64,000 nt of DNA from the NCBI RefSeq assembly GCF_044142105.1, contig NZ_JBGTYM010000004.1, positions 256,881 to 320,880 on the forward strand. Reading direction: 5' to 3'. The DNA comes from Pseudogemmobacter sp044142105 (lineage in GTDB: Bacteria > Pseudomonadota > Alphaproteobacteria > Rhodobacterales > Rhodobacteraceae). The position numbers and the translations under genes are program-made. How positions within the stretch are numbered: position 1 is the first letter of the stretch; each line of letters starts with the position of its first letter. The notes below the pieces were generated by a model. It ran no database searches. It was not told the origin of the DNA and saw only the letters and a list, made by a program, of their open reading frames with translations. Shown piece after piece: positions 54,794 to 63,469 of the stretch.

Positions 54794-55977
54794 GTCAATC
54801 AGGCGATGATTTTGGAGACGACGCCTGCGCCGACGGTGCGGCCGCCTTCACGGATGGCGAAGCGCAGCTTCTCTTCCATCGCGATCGGGGCGATCAGCTC
54901 GACCTCGAACTTCAGGTTGTCGCCCGGCATCACCATCTCGGTGCCTTCCGGCAGCTTCACGGTGCCGGTCACGTCGGTGGTGCGGAAGTAGAATTGCGGG
55001 CGGTAGTTCGCGAAGAACGGCGTGTGACGGCCGCCTTCTTCCTTGGTCAGGATATAGGCCTCGGCTTCGAACTTGGTGTGCGGGTTCACCGATTTCGGCT
55101 TGCACAGAACCTGGCCGCGCTCGACGCCGTCGCGGTCGATGCCGCGCAGCAGCACGCCCACGTTGTCGCCGGCCTCACCGCGATCCAGGAGCTTGCGGAA
55201 CATCTCGACGCCGGTGCAGGTCGACTTCTTGGTGTCGCGGATGCCCACGATCTCCACTTCGTCGCCGACATTGATCACGCCGCGCTCGATACGACCCGTG
55301 ACCACGGTGCCGCGGCCCGAGATCGAGAACACGTCTTCGATCGGCATCAGGAAGGGCTGGTCGACGGCGCGGGCCGGGGTCGGGATATATTCGTCCACGG
55401 CCTTCAAGAGCGCGCGGATCGAATCCTCGCCGATGTCCTTGCGCTCGCCGATCATCGCCTGATGCGCCGAACCCTTGATGATCGGGATATCGTCGCCAGG
55501 ATAGTCGTAGGACGACAGCAGCTCGCGGATTTCCATCTCGACCAGCTCGAGCAGTTCCGCGTCATCCACCAGGTCGACCTTGTTCATGTAGACGACCATA
55601 TAGGGGATGCCGACCTGACGGCCGAGCAGGATATGCTCGCGGGTCTGCGGCATCGGGCCGTCCGACGAGGCCACGACCAGGATCGCGCCGTCCATCTGCG
55701 CCGCACCCGTGATCATGTTCTTCACATAGTCCGCGTGGCCGGGGCAGTCGACATGGGCGTAGTGGCGGGCTTCGGTCTCGTATTCGACATGGGCCGTCGA
55801 GATGGTGATGCCGCGCGCACGCTCTTCCGGCGCACCGTCAATCTGGTCATAGGCGCGGAATTCGCCGAAATACTTCGTGATCGCCGCGGTCAGCGTGGTC
55901 TTGCCGTGGTCGACGTGACCGATCGTGCCGATGTTCACATGCGGCTTGGTGCGTTCAAACTTGGCCTTGGCCATGGG
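54794..55977 (-). repeat. 1,184-bp duplicated segment, copy 2 (tuf)
   Basis: It matches 27823-29006 over its full length by inspection. The flanks differ immediately outside, so identity is confined to the coding region and a few adjacent bases. Confidence 0.9.
54799..55974 (-). CDS. tuf: elongation factor Tu (second copy)
   Basis: 391 aa, the same protein as the str-operon copy at 27828-29003, and apparently the same DNA. This copy has its own terminator (54739-54760) and a possible promoter (56034-56062) and stands alone between a DUF2834 gene and a lipoprotein gene. In most proteobacteria with two tuf genes the second copy lies near tRNA genes and secE; here it is about 2.4 kb from tRNA-Trp-secE, with inserted genes in between. 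Confidence 0.98.
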   Translation of the reverse strand: MAKAKFERTKPHVNIGTIGHVDHGKTTLTAAITKYFGEFRAYDQIDGAPEERARGITISTAHVEYETEARHYAHVDCPGHADYVKNMITGAAQMDGAILVVASSDGPMPQTREHILLGRQVGIPYMVVYMNKVDLVDDAELLELVEMEIRELLSSYDYPGDDIPIIKGSAHQAMIGERKDIGEDSIRALLKAVDEYIPTPARAVDQPFLMPIEDVFSISGRGTVVTGRIERGVINVGDEVEIVGIRDTKKSTCTGVEMFRKLLDRGEAGDNVGVLLRGIDRDGVERGQVLCKPKSVNPHTKFEAEAYILTKEEGGRHTPFFANYRPQFYFRTTDVTGTVKLPEGTEMVMPGDNLKFEVELIAPIAMEEKLRFAIREGGRTVGAGVVSKIIA

Positions 55978-56033
55978 GCAGCCCTTCCTTGCGCGGGGCC
56001 CGGAATGGAGACCCCTTCCTTCACTCGCGCGGC

Positions 56034-56062
56034 GAGATAAAGCCCCGGAGCCGGAAAATCAA
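56034..56062 (-). promoter_or_regulatory. candidate promoter of the second tuf
   Basis: Minus strand: -35 TTGATT (56057-56062), a 17-bp spacer, and -10 TATCTC (56034-56039). It lies 60-88 bp before the tuf start. The -10 is only a fair match. Confidence 0.38.
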
Positions 56063-56108
56063 GCGGGAACGGGCCCGGGGGGGTGCAGGGGCCCGGGCCC
56101 CGGACAGG

Positions 56109-56774
56109 TCAGTTGGTCGCGGGGGGCGTGGCCGGTGCCGCCGGGGCCACGGGGCCGGCAGGCGGGGCCGCCCTGGTCTTCTTGGCCGCCGCCACCTTCG
56201 CGGCCCGCGCCTCGAGCGCGGCCTTGAGCTGTTCGGGCGTCATGCCGAACCATTCGGGATGCTCCAGAAGCCAGTCCTCGACCCGCTTGACCGCGTTGAA
56301 GGCCAGCGTGTCCATCTGCTGCTGCTTGGACTTGGTCAGGCCCGAACCGACCAGCGTGTCGCCCGACAGTCCCTCGAAGACGGTGAATTGCTTGCCTTCC
56401 TCGTTCAGCTTCTTCCGCGCCGCGTCATCCCAGATGTTGGCGGTGATGACGACGACCGATTTGGGCGAGGCCACCAGCGGGATGCCGGGCGGCGCGAGGG
56501 CATAGGCGTCGATATTGATGCCGATATTATAGAGCTTCGATCCCTGATAGCGCGTGGCACCGAAACGGTCGTCCACGGCCTTCTTGATCGCGGCTTCCCA
56601 ATCCTTCGGCTCGGCCGGGCGCGAGATCGGCACCATCTGGATATTGTCAGCGACCGCGATGTTCAGGCCCAGGGCGAAATCGCCAAGCGGGGCGGGCGGT
56701 TCGGCCAGATCATTGGTGGCACAGGCCGCCAGCGACAGAAGGCCAAGGCAGAGGGCGAAGGAACGAAGGAACAT
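56109..56774 (-). CDS. lipoprotein of unknown function
   Basis: A 221-aa predicted lipoprotein; the signal sequence ends in a lipobox LSLAAC (Cys18). The globular part has VPISRPAEPKDWEAAIKKAV and YNIGINIDAYALAPPGIP, and a C-terminal segment rich in Ala, Pro and Lys (AAKKTRAAPPAGPVAP). I recognise it only as a type common in Rhodobacteraceae and cannot give a role. It lies head-to-head with the P450 gene (147-bp gap) and 134 bp before tuf. Confidence 0.75.
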   Translation of the reverse strand: MFLRSFALCLGLLSLAACATNDLAEPPAPLGDFALGLNIAVADNIQMVPISRPAEPKDWEAAIKKAVDDRFGATRYQGSKLYNIGINIDAYALAPPGIPLVASPKSVVVITANIWDDAARKKLNEEGKQFTVFEGLSGDTLVGSGLTKSKQQQMDTLAFNAVKRVEDWLLEHPEWFGMTPEQLKAALEARAAKVAAAKKTRAAPPAGPVAPAAPATPPATN

Positions 56775-56921
56775 CGGCGGCTCCGGCTTGGGCGCTTTTG
56801 GCGCGGATCAGGCATTCAGGGATAGCCGGTCAGGCGGCAAGCCGCAACGCCACCCGCTCGGGCTGTCGCGCAAGGCGCAGGACGCGTAGCATGACGGCAG
56901 CAGCCCGGTCGGAGATGCGCC

Positions 56922-58286
56922 ATGTCCGTTCTGAAACCGCTTGCCCTTGGCCCCCTGCCCGTCCGCGTTCCGCTGGCGACCGAACCTCTGGGCATCAGGG
57001 GGTCGCTTGCGGCCGGGCGGCGCAATGTGCTGGAGCTGATTCCCGAGATCGCCACCCATGCGCCGATCCTGTCGGGCCGCACCGGCAAGCGCTGGCATAT
57101 GGTGATGGAGCCCGACGCGCTGAAGCGGGTCTTGCGCGACAATCTGGCGAATTACCCGAAATCGCTGGTGACCAAGCTGATCCTTGGCCCGGCCATCGGC
57201 GACAGCCTGTTCGTGGCCGAGGGCGCCGAGTGGCACTGGCAGCGGCGGACGGCGGCGCCGGTCTTTTCGCATCGCAATGTGGCGGCGCTGGGTCCGGTGA
57301 TGACGGCGGCGGCAGAACGGGCCTGCGCCCGGCTGGTGACGGGGCGGGCGGCGAACCTGTTCGACGAGATGGTGACGGCGACCTTCGAGGTCATCGCCGA
57401 TGTGACATTCACCAGCGGCGAGGGCTTTGACCGCGCGGCGGTGCATCGGGCGATCGAGCAGTATATCGGGCAAACGGCGAAGGTCTCGGTTCTGGACATT
57501 CTGGGCGCGCCGGGCTGGGTGCCGCGGCCGCATCGGATGGTGACGGGCGCGGCGATGCGGCAGACCAAGCGCCTGGCGGATCAAGCGATCGAGGCCCGGC
57601 GGGCCGCTGGCGCGCGCCTGCCGCCGGACCTGCTGGACCTTCTGATGGCGGGGGCAGACCCCGACAGCGGGCGGAAGATGTCGACGGACGAGCTGCGCGA
57701 CAACCTGTTGACCTTCATCGTGGCCGGGCATGAGACGACGGCGCTGACCCTGTCCTGGGCGTTGTATCTTTGCGCCTTTGACCCAGGCGTGCAGGCGGCG
57801 GCGCGGGCCGAAGCCCAGGCGGTGCTGGGCGAAAGGGCGGCAACCGTGACGGATCTGCCCGCCCTGCCCCTGACCCGCTGCATCGTGGACGAGGCGCTGC
57901 GGCTCTATCCGCCCGCGGCCTTCCTGTCGCGCACGGCGCAGGCGCCAGATGAGCTGTGCGGGCGCGAGGTGCGGCGCCGCGACACGGTGATCCTGCCGAT
58001 CTATGCGCTGCACCGCCATCACCGGCTGTGGGACAGGCCCGACGCCTTTGACCCGTCGCGTTTCGCCGATCCGCGCGCGGTGCCGCGCTTTCATTACCTG
58101 CCCTTTGGCGATGGCCCGCGCATCTGCATCGGGGCGAGCTTTGCCTTGCAGGAGGCGGTGATCATCCTCGCCACCCTTCTGGCACGGTTTCGGTTCACGC
58201 CGGTGCCGGGGCGCGATCCAAAGCCGGCGATGATCCTGACGCTGCGGCCCGAAGGCGGGGTCTGGCTGGGGGTGGAGCAGACCTGA
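56922..58286 (+). CDS. cytochrome P450
   Basis: Haem monooxygenase, 454 aa, soluble (no membrane anchor). Hallmarks: WQRR in the C-helix (106-109), I-helix AGHETT (268-273) for oxygen activation, the ExxR motif EALR (324-327), and the haem loop FGDGPRICIG (395-404) with Cys402 as ligand. A substrate and redox partner are not evident; no ferredoxin or ferredoxin reductase gene is adjacent. It is convergent with parC (75-bp gap) and divergent from the lipoprotein gene. Confidence 0.93.
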   Translation: MSVLKPLALGPLPVRVPLATEPLGIRGSLAAGRRNVLELIPEIATHAPILSGRTGKRWHMVMEPDALKRVLRDNLANYPKSLVTKLILGPAIGDSLFVAEGAEWHWQRRTAAPVFSHRNVAALGPVMTAAAERACARLVTGRAANLFDEMVTATFEVIADVTFTSGEGFDRAAVHRAIEQYIGQTAKVSVLDILGAPGWVPRPHRMVTGAAMRQTKRLADQAIEARRAAGARLPPDLLDLLMAGADPDSGRKMSTDELRDNLLTFIVAGHETTALTLSWALYLCAFDPGVQAAARAEAQAVLGERAATVTDLPALPLTRCIVDEALRLYPPAAFLSRTAQAPDELCGREVRRRDTVILPIYALHRHHRLWDRPDAFDPSRFADPRAVPRFHYLPFGDGPRICIGASFALQEAVIILATLLARFRFTPVPGRDPKPAMILTLRPEGGVWLGVEQT

Positions 58287-58361
58287 TCAGCGTCGCGTCC
58301 CTGCGTCAGACCCCGGGAAATTTGGCGACAGAGGATGCCGCGCGTGAGGCGCCGCGTCGGT

Positions 58362-60665
58362 TCAGGTGAAGCGATTGTCGCGGGGAAAACCACGGGGGGC
58401 CATCTTGCCGGCGCCGGCGCGCGGACCCAGCCATTCGGTCAGAAGCGTCTCGGTGCGGGTGCGGCCAGCCGGGTCTTTCCATGACAGGCCATCGGCCAGA
58501 GTGAAGGTGATCGCGTCCGAGAGGCCGCCATCCTTGTATTTTTGCAGCCGCACACCCTTGCCCTTGGCCATTTCCGGCAATTCGGCCAGCGGGAAGACCA
58601 GAAGCTTGCGGTTGTCGCCCACCACGGCGACGTGATCGCCCGAAACGGGGCGGCAGACCGCGGATTTCACGCCCTCGCGCGTGGTCAGAACCTGCTTGCC
58701 GGCCTTGGTCTGGGCCAGCAATTCGTCGGCAGGGACGATGAAACCGTCGCCCGCAGTCGAGGCGACAAGGTATTTCGCGCCGGGGCGGTGCAGAAGGATC
58801 TCGGTGATGCCCGTGTCGTTCGGCAGATCGACCATCAGGCGGACGGGTTCGCCCATGCCGCGCCCGCCGGGCAGGTTCGCGCCCAGAAGGGTGAAGAAGC
58901 GGCCGTTTTCGGCCACGAGCAGGATGCGGTCGGTCGTCTCAGCATGGAAGGCGAAGCGCGCGCCGTCGCCATCCTTGTATTTCTGCTCGGCCGCCAGGTC
59001 GACATGGCCCTTCATCGCGCGGATCCAGCCCATGCGGGAACAGATCACCGTGATCGGCTCGCGCTCGATCATCGCCTCATAGGGCACATCCTCGACCACG
59101 CCCGCCTCGGCGAACTGGGTGCGGCGGTCGCCGCCCTTGGTGCCCTTGCCGAATTTCTGGCGGATCTCTTCCAGCTCTTCGCCGATCTTCTTCCACTGGC
59201 GACGGTCGCTTTCCAGAAGATCGGCCAGATCGGCGCGTTCCTTTTGCAGCGCGTCGCGTTCGGCGATCAGCTCCATCTCCTCGAGCCGCCGCAAGCTGCG
59301 CAGGCGCATGTTGAGGATGGCTTCGGCCTGGATCTCGGTCAGTTCGCCCTCGCCCGGCGGGGGGGTGACGTAATCCTTTTCCGACGCCGCGCGCTTGTGC
59401 GGCTTGCCCCAATGTTCGCGCATCAAGGCGGCTTTGGGATCATCGTCATAGCGGATGATGTCGATGACGCGATCGAGATTCAGGAAGGTGATGATGAAGC
59501 CTTCAAGAATTTCCAACCGATGGTCGATCTTCTCGATCCGGTGTTCCGAGCGGCGGCGCAGCACGTCGCGCCGATGGTCGAGGAAGGCGCGCAGCACTTC
59601 CTTGAGGCCGCAGACCCGGGGGACGCGGCCGTCGATCAGCACGTTCATGTTCAGCGAAAAGCGGGTCTCTAGGTCACTGTTCCTGAACAGCGTGCCCATC
59701 AGCACCTCGGGATCGACGGTGCGGGCGCGGGGTTCGAGGACGATGCGGATGTCCTCGGCCGATTCGTCGCGGACATCCGCCAGAAGCGGCACCTTCTTGA
59801 TCTGGATAAGCTCGGCCAGCTTCTCGATCAGCTTGGACTTGGCGACCTGATAGGGGATCTCGGTGACAACGATCTGCCAGGTGCCGCGGCCCAGATCCTC
59901 GACATGCCATTTCGCACGGGTGCGGAAGGAGCCGCGACCGGTTTCATAAGCGTCAAGGATGGTCTCGCGCGGTTCGACCATGATCCCACCGGTCGGGAAA
60001 TCGGGGCCGGGAATCAGGGCGACAAGATCGGCGGTGGTGGCCTCGGGTTGCTTCAGCAGCAAGTGGCAGCCCTGAATCAGCTCATCGAGATTATGGGGCG
60101 GAATATTGGTGGCCATGCCGACGGCAATGCCGGAGGAGCCATTGGCCAGCAGGTTGGGGAAGGCGGCGGGCATCACCACCGGCTCTTCCAGCGTACCGTC
60201 GTAATTCGGGCGGAAGTCGACGGCGTTCTCGGCCAGACCTTCCATCAGCGTCTCGGCGATGGCGGTCAGCCGTGCCTCGGTGTAGCGGCTGGCGGCCGGA
60301 TTGTCGCCGTCGATATTGCCGAAATTGCCCTGCCCGTCGACCAGCGGGTAGCGGACGTTGAAATCCTGCGCCAGACGCGCCATGGCGTCATAGATCGCGG
60401 CATCGCCGTGGGGGTGGTAATTCCCCATCACATCGCCCGAGATCTTGGCCGATTTGCGGAAGCCCCCGGTCGCCGACAGGCGCAATTCACGCATCGCGTA
60501 AAGGATGCGGCGATGGACCGGCTTCAGCCCGTCGCGCGCATCGGGCAGCGCGCGATGCATGATCGTCGACAGCGCATAGGTCAGGTAGCGCTCGCCGATG
60601 GCACGGGAAAGCGGCTCGGCCATGGTCTGACCGTAGGTCTTGGGGTCTTCTTCGTCCTGCGACAT
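58362..60665 (-). CDS. parC: DNA topoisomerase IV subunit A
   Basis: Decatenase subunit, 767 aa. The catalytic Tyr128 lies in AASRYTEARL. The quinolone region reads GNYHPHGDAAIYDAM: the position equivalent to E. coli Ser80 is Ala89, and Glu84 is Asp93. The coiled-coil and C-terminal beta-propeller regions follow, with repeats such as KGKGVRLQKYKDGGLSDAI. It is parC and not gyrA by its short C-terminal propeller and family sequence. ATG 60665 is used, and a longer frame to 60686 is possible. Confidence 0.93.
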   Translation of the reverse strand: MSQDEEDPKTYGQTMAEPLSRAIGERYLTYALSTIMHRALPDARDGLKPVHRRILYAMRELRLSATGGFRKSAKISGDVMGNYHPHGDAAIYDAMARLAQDFNVRYPLVDGQGNFGNIDGDNPAASRYTEARLTAIAETLMEGLAENAVDFRPNYDGTLEEPVVMPAAFPNLLANGSSGIAVGMATNIPPHNLDELIQGCHLLLKQPEATTADLVALIPGPDFPTGGIMVEPRETILDAYETGRGSFRTRAKWHVEDLGRGTWQIVVTEIPYQVAKSKLIEKLAELIQIKKVPLLADVRDESAEDIRIVLEPRARTVDPEVLMGTLFRNSDLETRFSLNMNVLIDGRVPRVCGLKEVLRAFLDHRRDVLRRRSEHRIEKIDHRLEILEGFIITFLNLDRVIDIIRYDDDPKAALMREHWGKPHKRAASEKDYVTPPPGEGELTEIQAEAILNMRLRSLRRLEEMELIAERDALQKERADLADLLESDRRQWKKIGEELEEIRQKFGKGTKGGDRRTQFAEAGVVEDVPYEAMIEREPITVICSRMGWIRAMKGHVDLAAEQKYKDGDGARFAFHAETTDRILLVAENGRFFTLLGANLPGGRGMGEPVRLMVDLPNDTGITEILLHRPGAKYLVASTAGDGFIVPADELLAQTKAGKQVLTTREGVKSAVCRPVSGDHVAVVGDNRKLLVFPLAELPEMAKGKGVRLQKYKDGGLSDAITFTLADGLSWKDPAGRTRTETLLTEWLGPRAGAGKMAPRGFPRDNRFT

Positions 60666-60848
60666 GGATGTCGTGTAATTCCGCAAGCGCGAAGGGTCCA
60701 GACGTTTCCTGCCACTGTCCGGGAACCCGGGGAAGCTTCGGACGTTTTTCCCTCACGGAAGGCAAGGGAATCGTGATATGTCCAGTTTCTCTGCTGACTG
60801 TTTCGGCACCGGGGGGTGCCGTATTACCGACTGCCATTGGTGAATTTG

Positions 60849-61481
60849 ATGCTGCGACTGACCGTCCTGCTTTGCGCTTCGATCTATGTGACTTTGCTGA
60901 TTGCCGGACAGGATCGGGGCCAGATGCGCCCGGGTCTGGCGCTTGCCGCAGCGGAAGGTCGCGACGTGGTGGTGCTGAAACGCGCCTATTCCCCGATCGA
61001 GACGGCATCGCTTGCGCCCGCGTCCGAGACGGAAATCGTCTCGCCCGGCGCGGTCGCCGCCGCGGCGACGGCTCCCTTCACGCCCGAGCCGCCCGCGCAG
61101 GTGATGACCGCGGCCTATACGCCGACCGCACCCGCCCCGGCCGCACCGGAGACCCGCAAGATGGCGCCGCAGCCGGTCTTCACCCTCTCCGCGCTGCCCG
61201 GCATGTCCGGCGATGTGGCCGATCCCTCGCCCGAGATGGCCGCCGATGAGGGCCCGGCCCCGGCGGCGAGCGCGGACGAGCGGCAGGTCTGGTATGTTGC
61301 CGCGCGCTCGGTCAACGTGCGGCAGGGTCCGTCGACCGACAGTTCGGTGGTGGGGCGGCTGGACAATGGCGAGGCGGTGACCGTCGTCGCCATGGAAGGC
61401 GCCGACTGGGCCCATGTGCTGATCGAGGGCGACGGGATCGACGGCTATGTCGCCGCCCGCTTCCTGACCGCGACGCCCTGA
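60849..61481 (+). CDS. exported SH3-domain (SH3b) protein
   Basis: 210 aa from ATG 60849. A hydrophobic N-terminus (LTVLLCASIYVTLLIAG) acts as a signal or anchor. A long low-complexity Ala/Pro linker follows. The C-terminal 65 residues form a bacterial SH3 domain (VWYVAARSVNVRQGPSTDSS, VVGRLDNGEAVTVV, GYVAARFL), which in related proteins binds peptidoglycan or cell-wall components. It is divergent from parC. A GTG at 60816 is an alternative start. Confidence 0.8.
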   Translation: MLRLTVLLCASIYVTLLIAGQDRGQMRPGLALAAAEGRDVVVLKRAYSPIETASLAPASETEIVSPGAVAAAATAPFTPEPPAQVMTAAYTPTAPAPAAPETRKMAPQPVFTLSALPGMSGDVADPSPEMAADEGPAPAASADERQVWYVAARSVNVRQGPSTDSSVVGRLDNGEAVTVVAMEGADWAHVLIEGDGIDGYVAARFLTATP

Positions 61482-61593
61482 TCCGCTGTAGCCGGGGCCT
61501 TGCCTCGCGTTAGCGACAAGAACTTCATTTGACGGCCCAGCCCCTTTGCCCCAGCTTGCGCCGCAAAAAGCGCGCAGACGAAGGGGCAGAGAC

Positions 61594-62436
61594 GTGGCGA
61601 GCAGCGACTTGGACCGATCCATCCTGATCACCGGCTGCTCTTCGGGCATCGGGCTTGATGCAGCGCGGGGCCTGAAGGCACGGGGTTGGCGGGTCTTTGC
61701 CACCTGCCGCCAGGAAGCGGATTGCCTGCGTCTGCGTGACGAGGGGCTGGAAAGCTTTCGGCTGGATTACAGCGACGAGGACAGCATCGCCGCGGCCGTC
61801 GCCCATGTGGCCGAAGTGAATGACGGCAGGCTGGGCGCGCTGTTCAACAATGGCGCCTTCGCTTGCCCCGGCGCGGTCGAAGACCTGCCGCGCGGCGCGC
61901 TGCGGGCGATCTTCGAGGTCAATCTTTTCGGCTATCACGACCTATCGCGCCGGGTGATTCCAATGATGCGCGCAGCGGGCGCCGGGCGAATCATCAATTG
62001 TTCTTCGGTGCTTGGCCTGGTCGGGGTGAAATGGCGCGGCGCCTATGTGGCGACGAAATTCGCCATGGAGGGGCTGACGGATGTGCTGCGGATCGAGATG
62101 AAGGGCACCGGGATCGAGGTGGTGCTGATTGAGCCGGGGCCGATCACCAGCCGCATCCGCGAAAATGCCGTGCCGCATTTCGAGAAATGGATCGATTGGG
62201 AAAACTCGGCACGGTCGGCGGAATACAAGACTCTGCTGCACCGGCTGTATGAAGCGAAGAACGCGCCCGACCGGTTCGAGCTGCCCGCCTCGGCGGTGAC
62301 GGCCAAGCTGATCCATGCGGTCGAGGCGGCACGCCCGAAACCGCGCTATTACGTCACCACGCCGACCTGGATTTCCGGCATCGCGCGGCGGGTGCTGCCG
62401 ACCCGGGCGCTGGATTGGCTGATGGCCAAGGGCTGA
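61594..62436 (+). CDS. short-chain dehydrogenase/reductase
   Basis: NAD(P)-dependent oxidoreductase, 280 aa. Classical SDR motifs: TGCSSGIG (13-20), NNGA (85-88), the catalytic Ser137/138 in INCSS, Tyr151-x3-Lys155 (YVATK), and PGPITS after strand beta-6. The GTG at 61594 is chosen because AAGGGG lies 8 nt upstream; a TTG at 61546 would extend it with a basic, non-homologous stretch. The long C-terminal half (VPHFEKWIDWEN to the end) resembles 17-beta-hydroxysteroid-dehydrogenase-like SDRs. Substrate unknown. Confidence 0.88.
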   Translation: MASSDLDRSILITGCSSGIGLDAARGLKARGWRVFATCRQEADCLRLRDEGLESFRLDYSDEDSIAAAVAHVAEVNDGRLGALFNNGAFACPGAVEDLPRGALRAIFEVNLFGYHDLSRRVIPMMRAAGAGRIINCSSVLGLVGVKWRGAYVATKFAMEGLTDVLRIEMKGTGIEVVLIEPGPITSRIRENAVPHFEKWIDWENSARSAEYKTLLHRLYEAKNAPDRFELPASAVTAKLIHAVEAARPKPRYYVTTPTWISGIARRVLPTRALDWLMAKG

Positions 62437-62544
62437 CGCGGAAAGTTTACCGGCAGCCCCGGCGATTTTTCGACGCAGCACCGGCTCGGCTCTTCGCTTC
62501 GCCGCGGCTTTGGCTTACACCCGACACAGACGGAGGAGAGGCCC

Positions 62545-62751
62545 ATGCTCTTGCAAGACCCGCTGTTTCTGGTTGCGACCGCCCTGGTGCTGGTGGTGGC
62601 CGGCATCCTGATCTTTGGCATCGGCACCTTCGCCAAGGGCGGCGAGTTCAACCGCCGCAACGCCAACCGCATCATGCGCTGGCGGCTTTACGCACAATTT
62701 GTGGCGGTGGTGGTGATCGTCCTCTTCGCCTGGCTGAAGACGAAGGGCTGA
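62545..62751 (+). CDS. HIG1-like twin-transmembrane small protein
   Basis: A 68-aa membrane protein of the HIG1 N-domain type. Two helices (PLFLVATALVLVVAGILIF and LYAQFVAVVVIVLFAWL) are joined by a loop carrying FNRRNANRIMRWR, the usual family motif. Mitochondrial homologues associate with cytochrome c oxidase, but no role is shown in bacteria. A GGAGGAGAGG site precedes ATG 62545. The adenosyltransferase gene starts 2 bp after its stop, so they are coupled. Confidence 0.88.
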   Translation: MLLQDPLFLVATALVLVVAGILIFGIGTFAKGGEFNRRNANRIMRWRLYAQFVAVVVIVLFAWLKTKG

Positions 62752-62753
62752 AT

Positions 62754-63335
62754 ATGGTTGTCCTGTCGAAAATCTATACGAAAACCGGCGACAAGGGCGA
62801 AACAGCGCTGGGCAACGGCGCGCGGGTCCCCAAGCAATCGCTGCGGGTCTCGGCCTATGGCACGGTCGACGAGGCCAATGCCACGGTCGGCCTTGCCCGG
62901 CTTCACGCGGCGGACGAGATGGATGCGGCGCTGGCGCGCGTCTCGAATGACCTGTTCGATCTGGGGGCCGATCTCTGCACCCCCGACCGCCATCTTGATT
63001 CGACGCTGTCCTACACGCCCCTGCGGATGATTGCGGCGCAGGTGGAGCGGCTGGAGCGCGAGATTGACGTGCTGAACGCCCGGCTGACGCCGCTGCGCAG
63101 CTTCATCCTGCCGGGCGGATCGGCGCTGGCGGCGCAACTGCACCTGTGCCGCACCGTCTGCCGCCGCGCCGAGCGGCTGGTGGTGGAGCTGGCGGCGCAG
63201 GAAGACGTGAACCCCGAGGCAGTGCGCTACCTGAACCGCCTCTCCGACTGGTTCTTCGTGGCAGGCCGGATCGCCAATGACGATGGCGCGAAAGATGTGC
63301 TCTGGGTGCCGGGACTGACCCGCCCCCAGGCCTGA
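62754..63335 (+). CDS. cob(I)alamin adenosyltransferase (PduO type)
   Basis: Adds the adenosyl group to cob(I)alamin, making coenzyme B12, 193 aa. Family features are KIYTKTGDKGETALGNGARV with the ATP-binding loop, YGTVDEANATVGLAR, the helical core QVERLEREIDVLNA, and the conserved SFILPGGSALAAQLHLCRTV with RRAERLVV. It follows the HIG1-like gene directly. A B12-dependent enzyme is not in the window. The family is also called MmaB/PduO, and the exact subtype cannot be fixed. Confidence 0.92.
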   Translation: MVVLSKIYTKTGDKGETALGNGARVPKQSLRVSAYGTVDEANATVGLARLHAADEMDAALARVSNDLFDLGADLCTPDRHLDSTLSYTPLRMIAAQVERLEREIDVLNARLTPLRSFILPGGSALAAQLHLCRTVCRRAERLVVELAAQEDVNPEAVRYLNRLSDWFFVAGRIANDDGAKDVLWVPGLTRPQA

Positions 63336-63469
63336 CCAGCGGTGAAAACGCGACGTCCGGGCGCAGGTTTCTGTCGCATTTCCTCTGTCACTGCGCTTCC
63401 CGACGCGGTAACACCCCGGGCGAGAGCTTGGCCGGGGCCCTTGGCCCCCTACCGTGGAGAGACGCACTG

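Noticed and set aside
54799..55974. Mobile-element duplication of tuf
   Set aside because: No transposase, terminal repeats or target-site duplication flank either copy; two tuf genes are common in proteobacteria.
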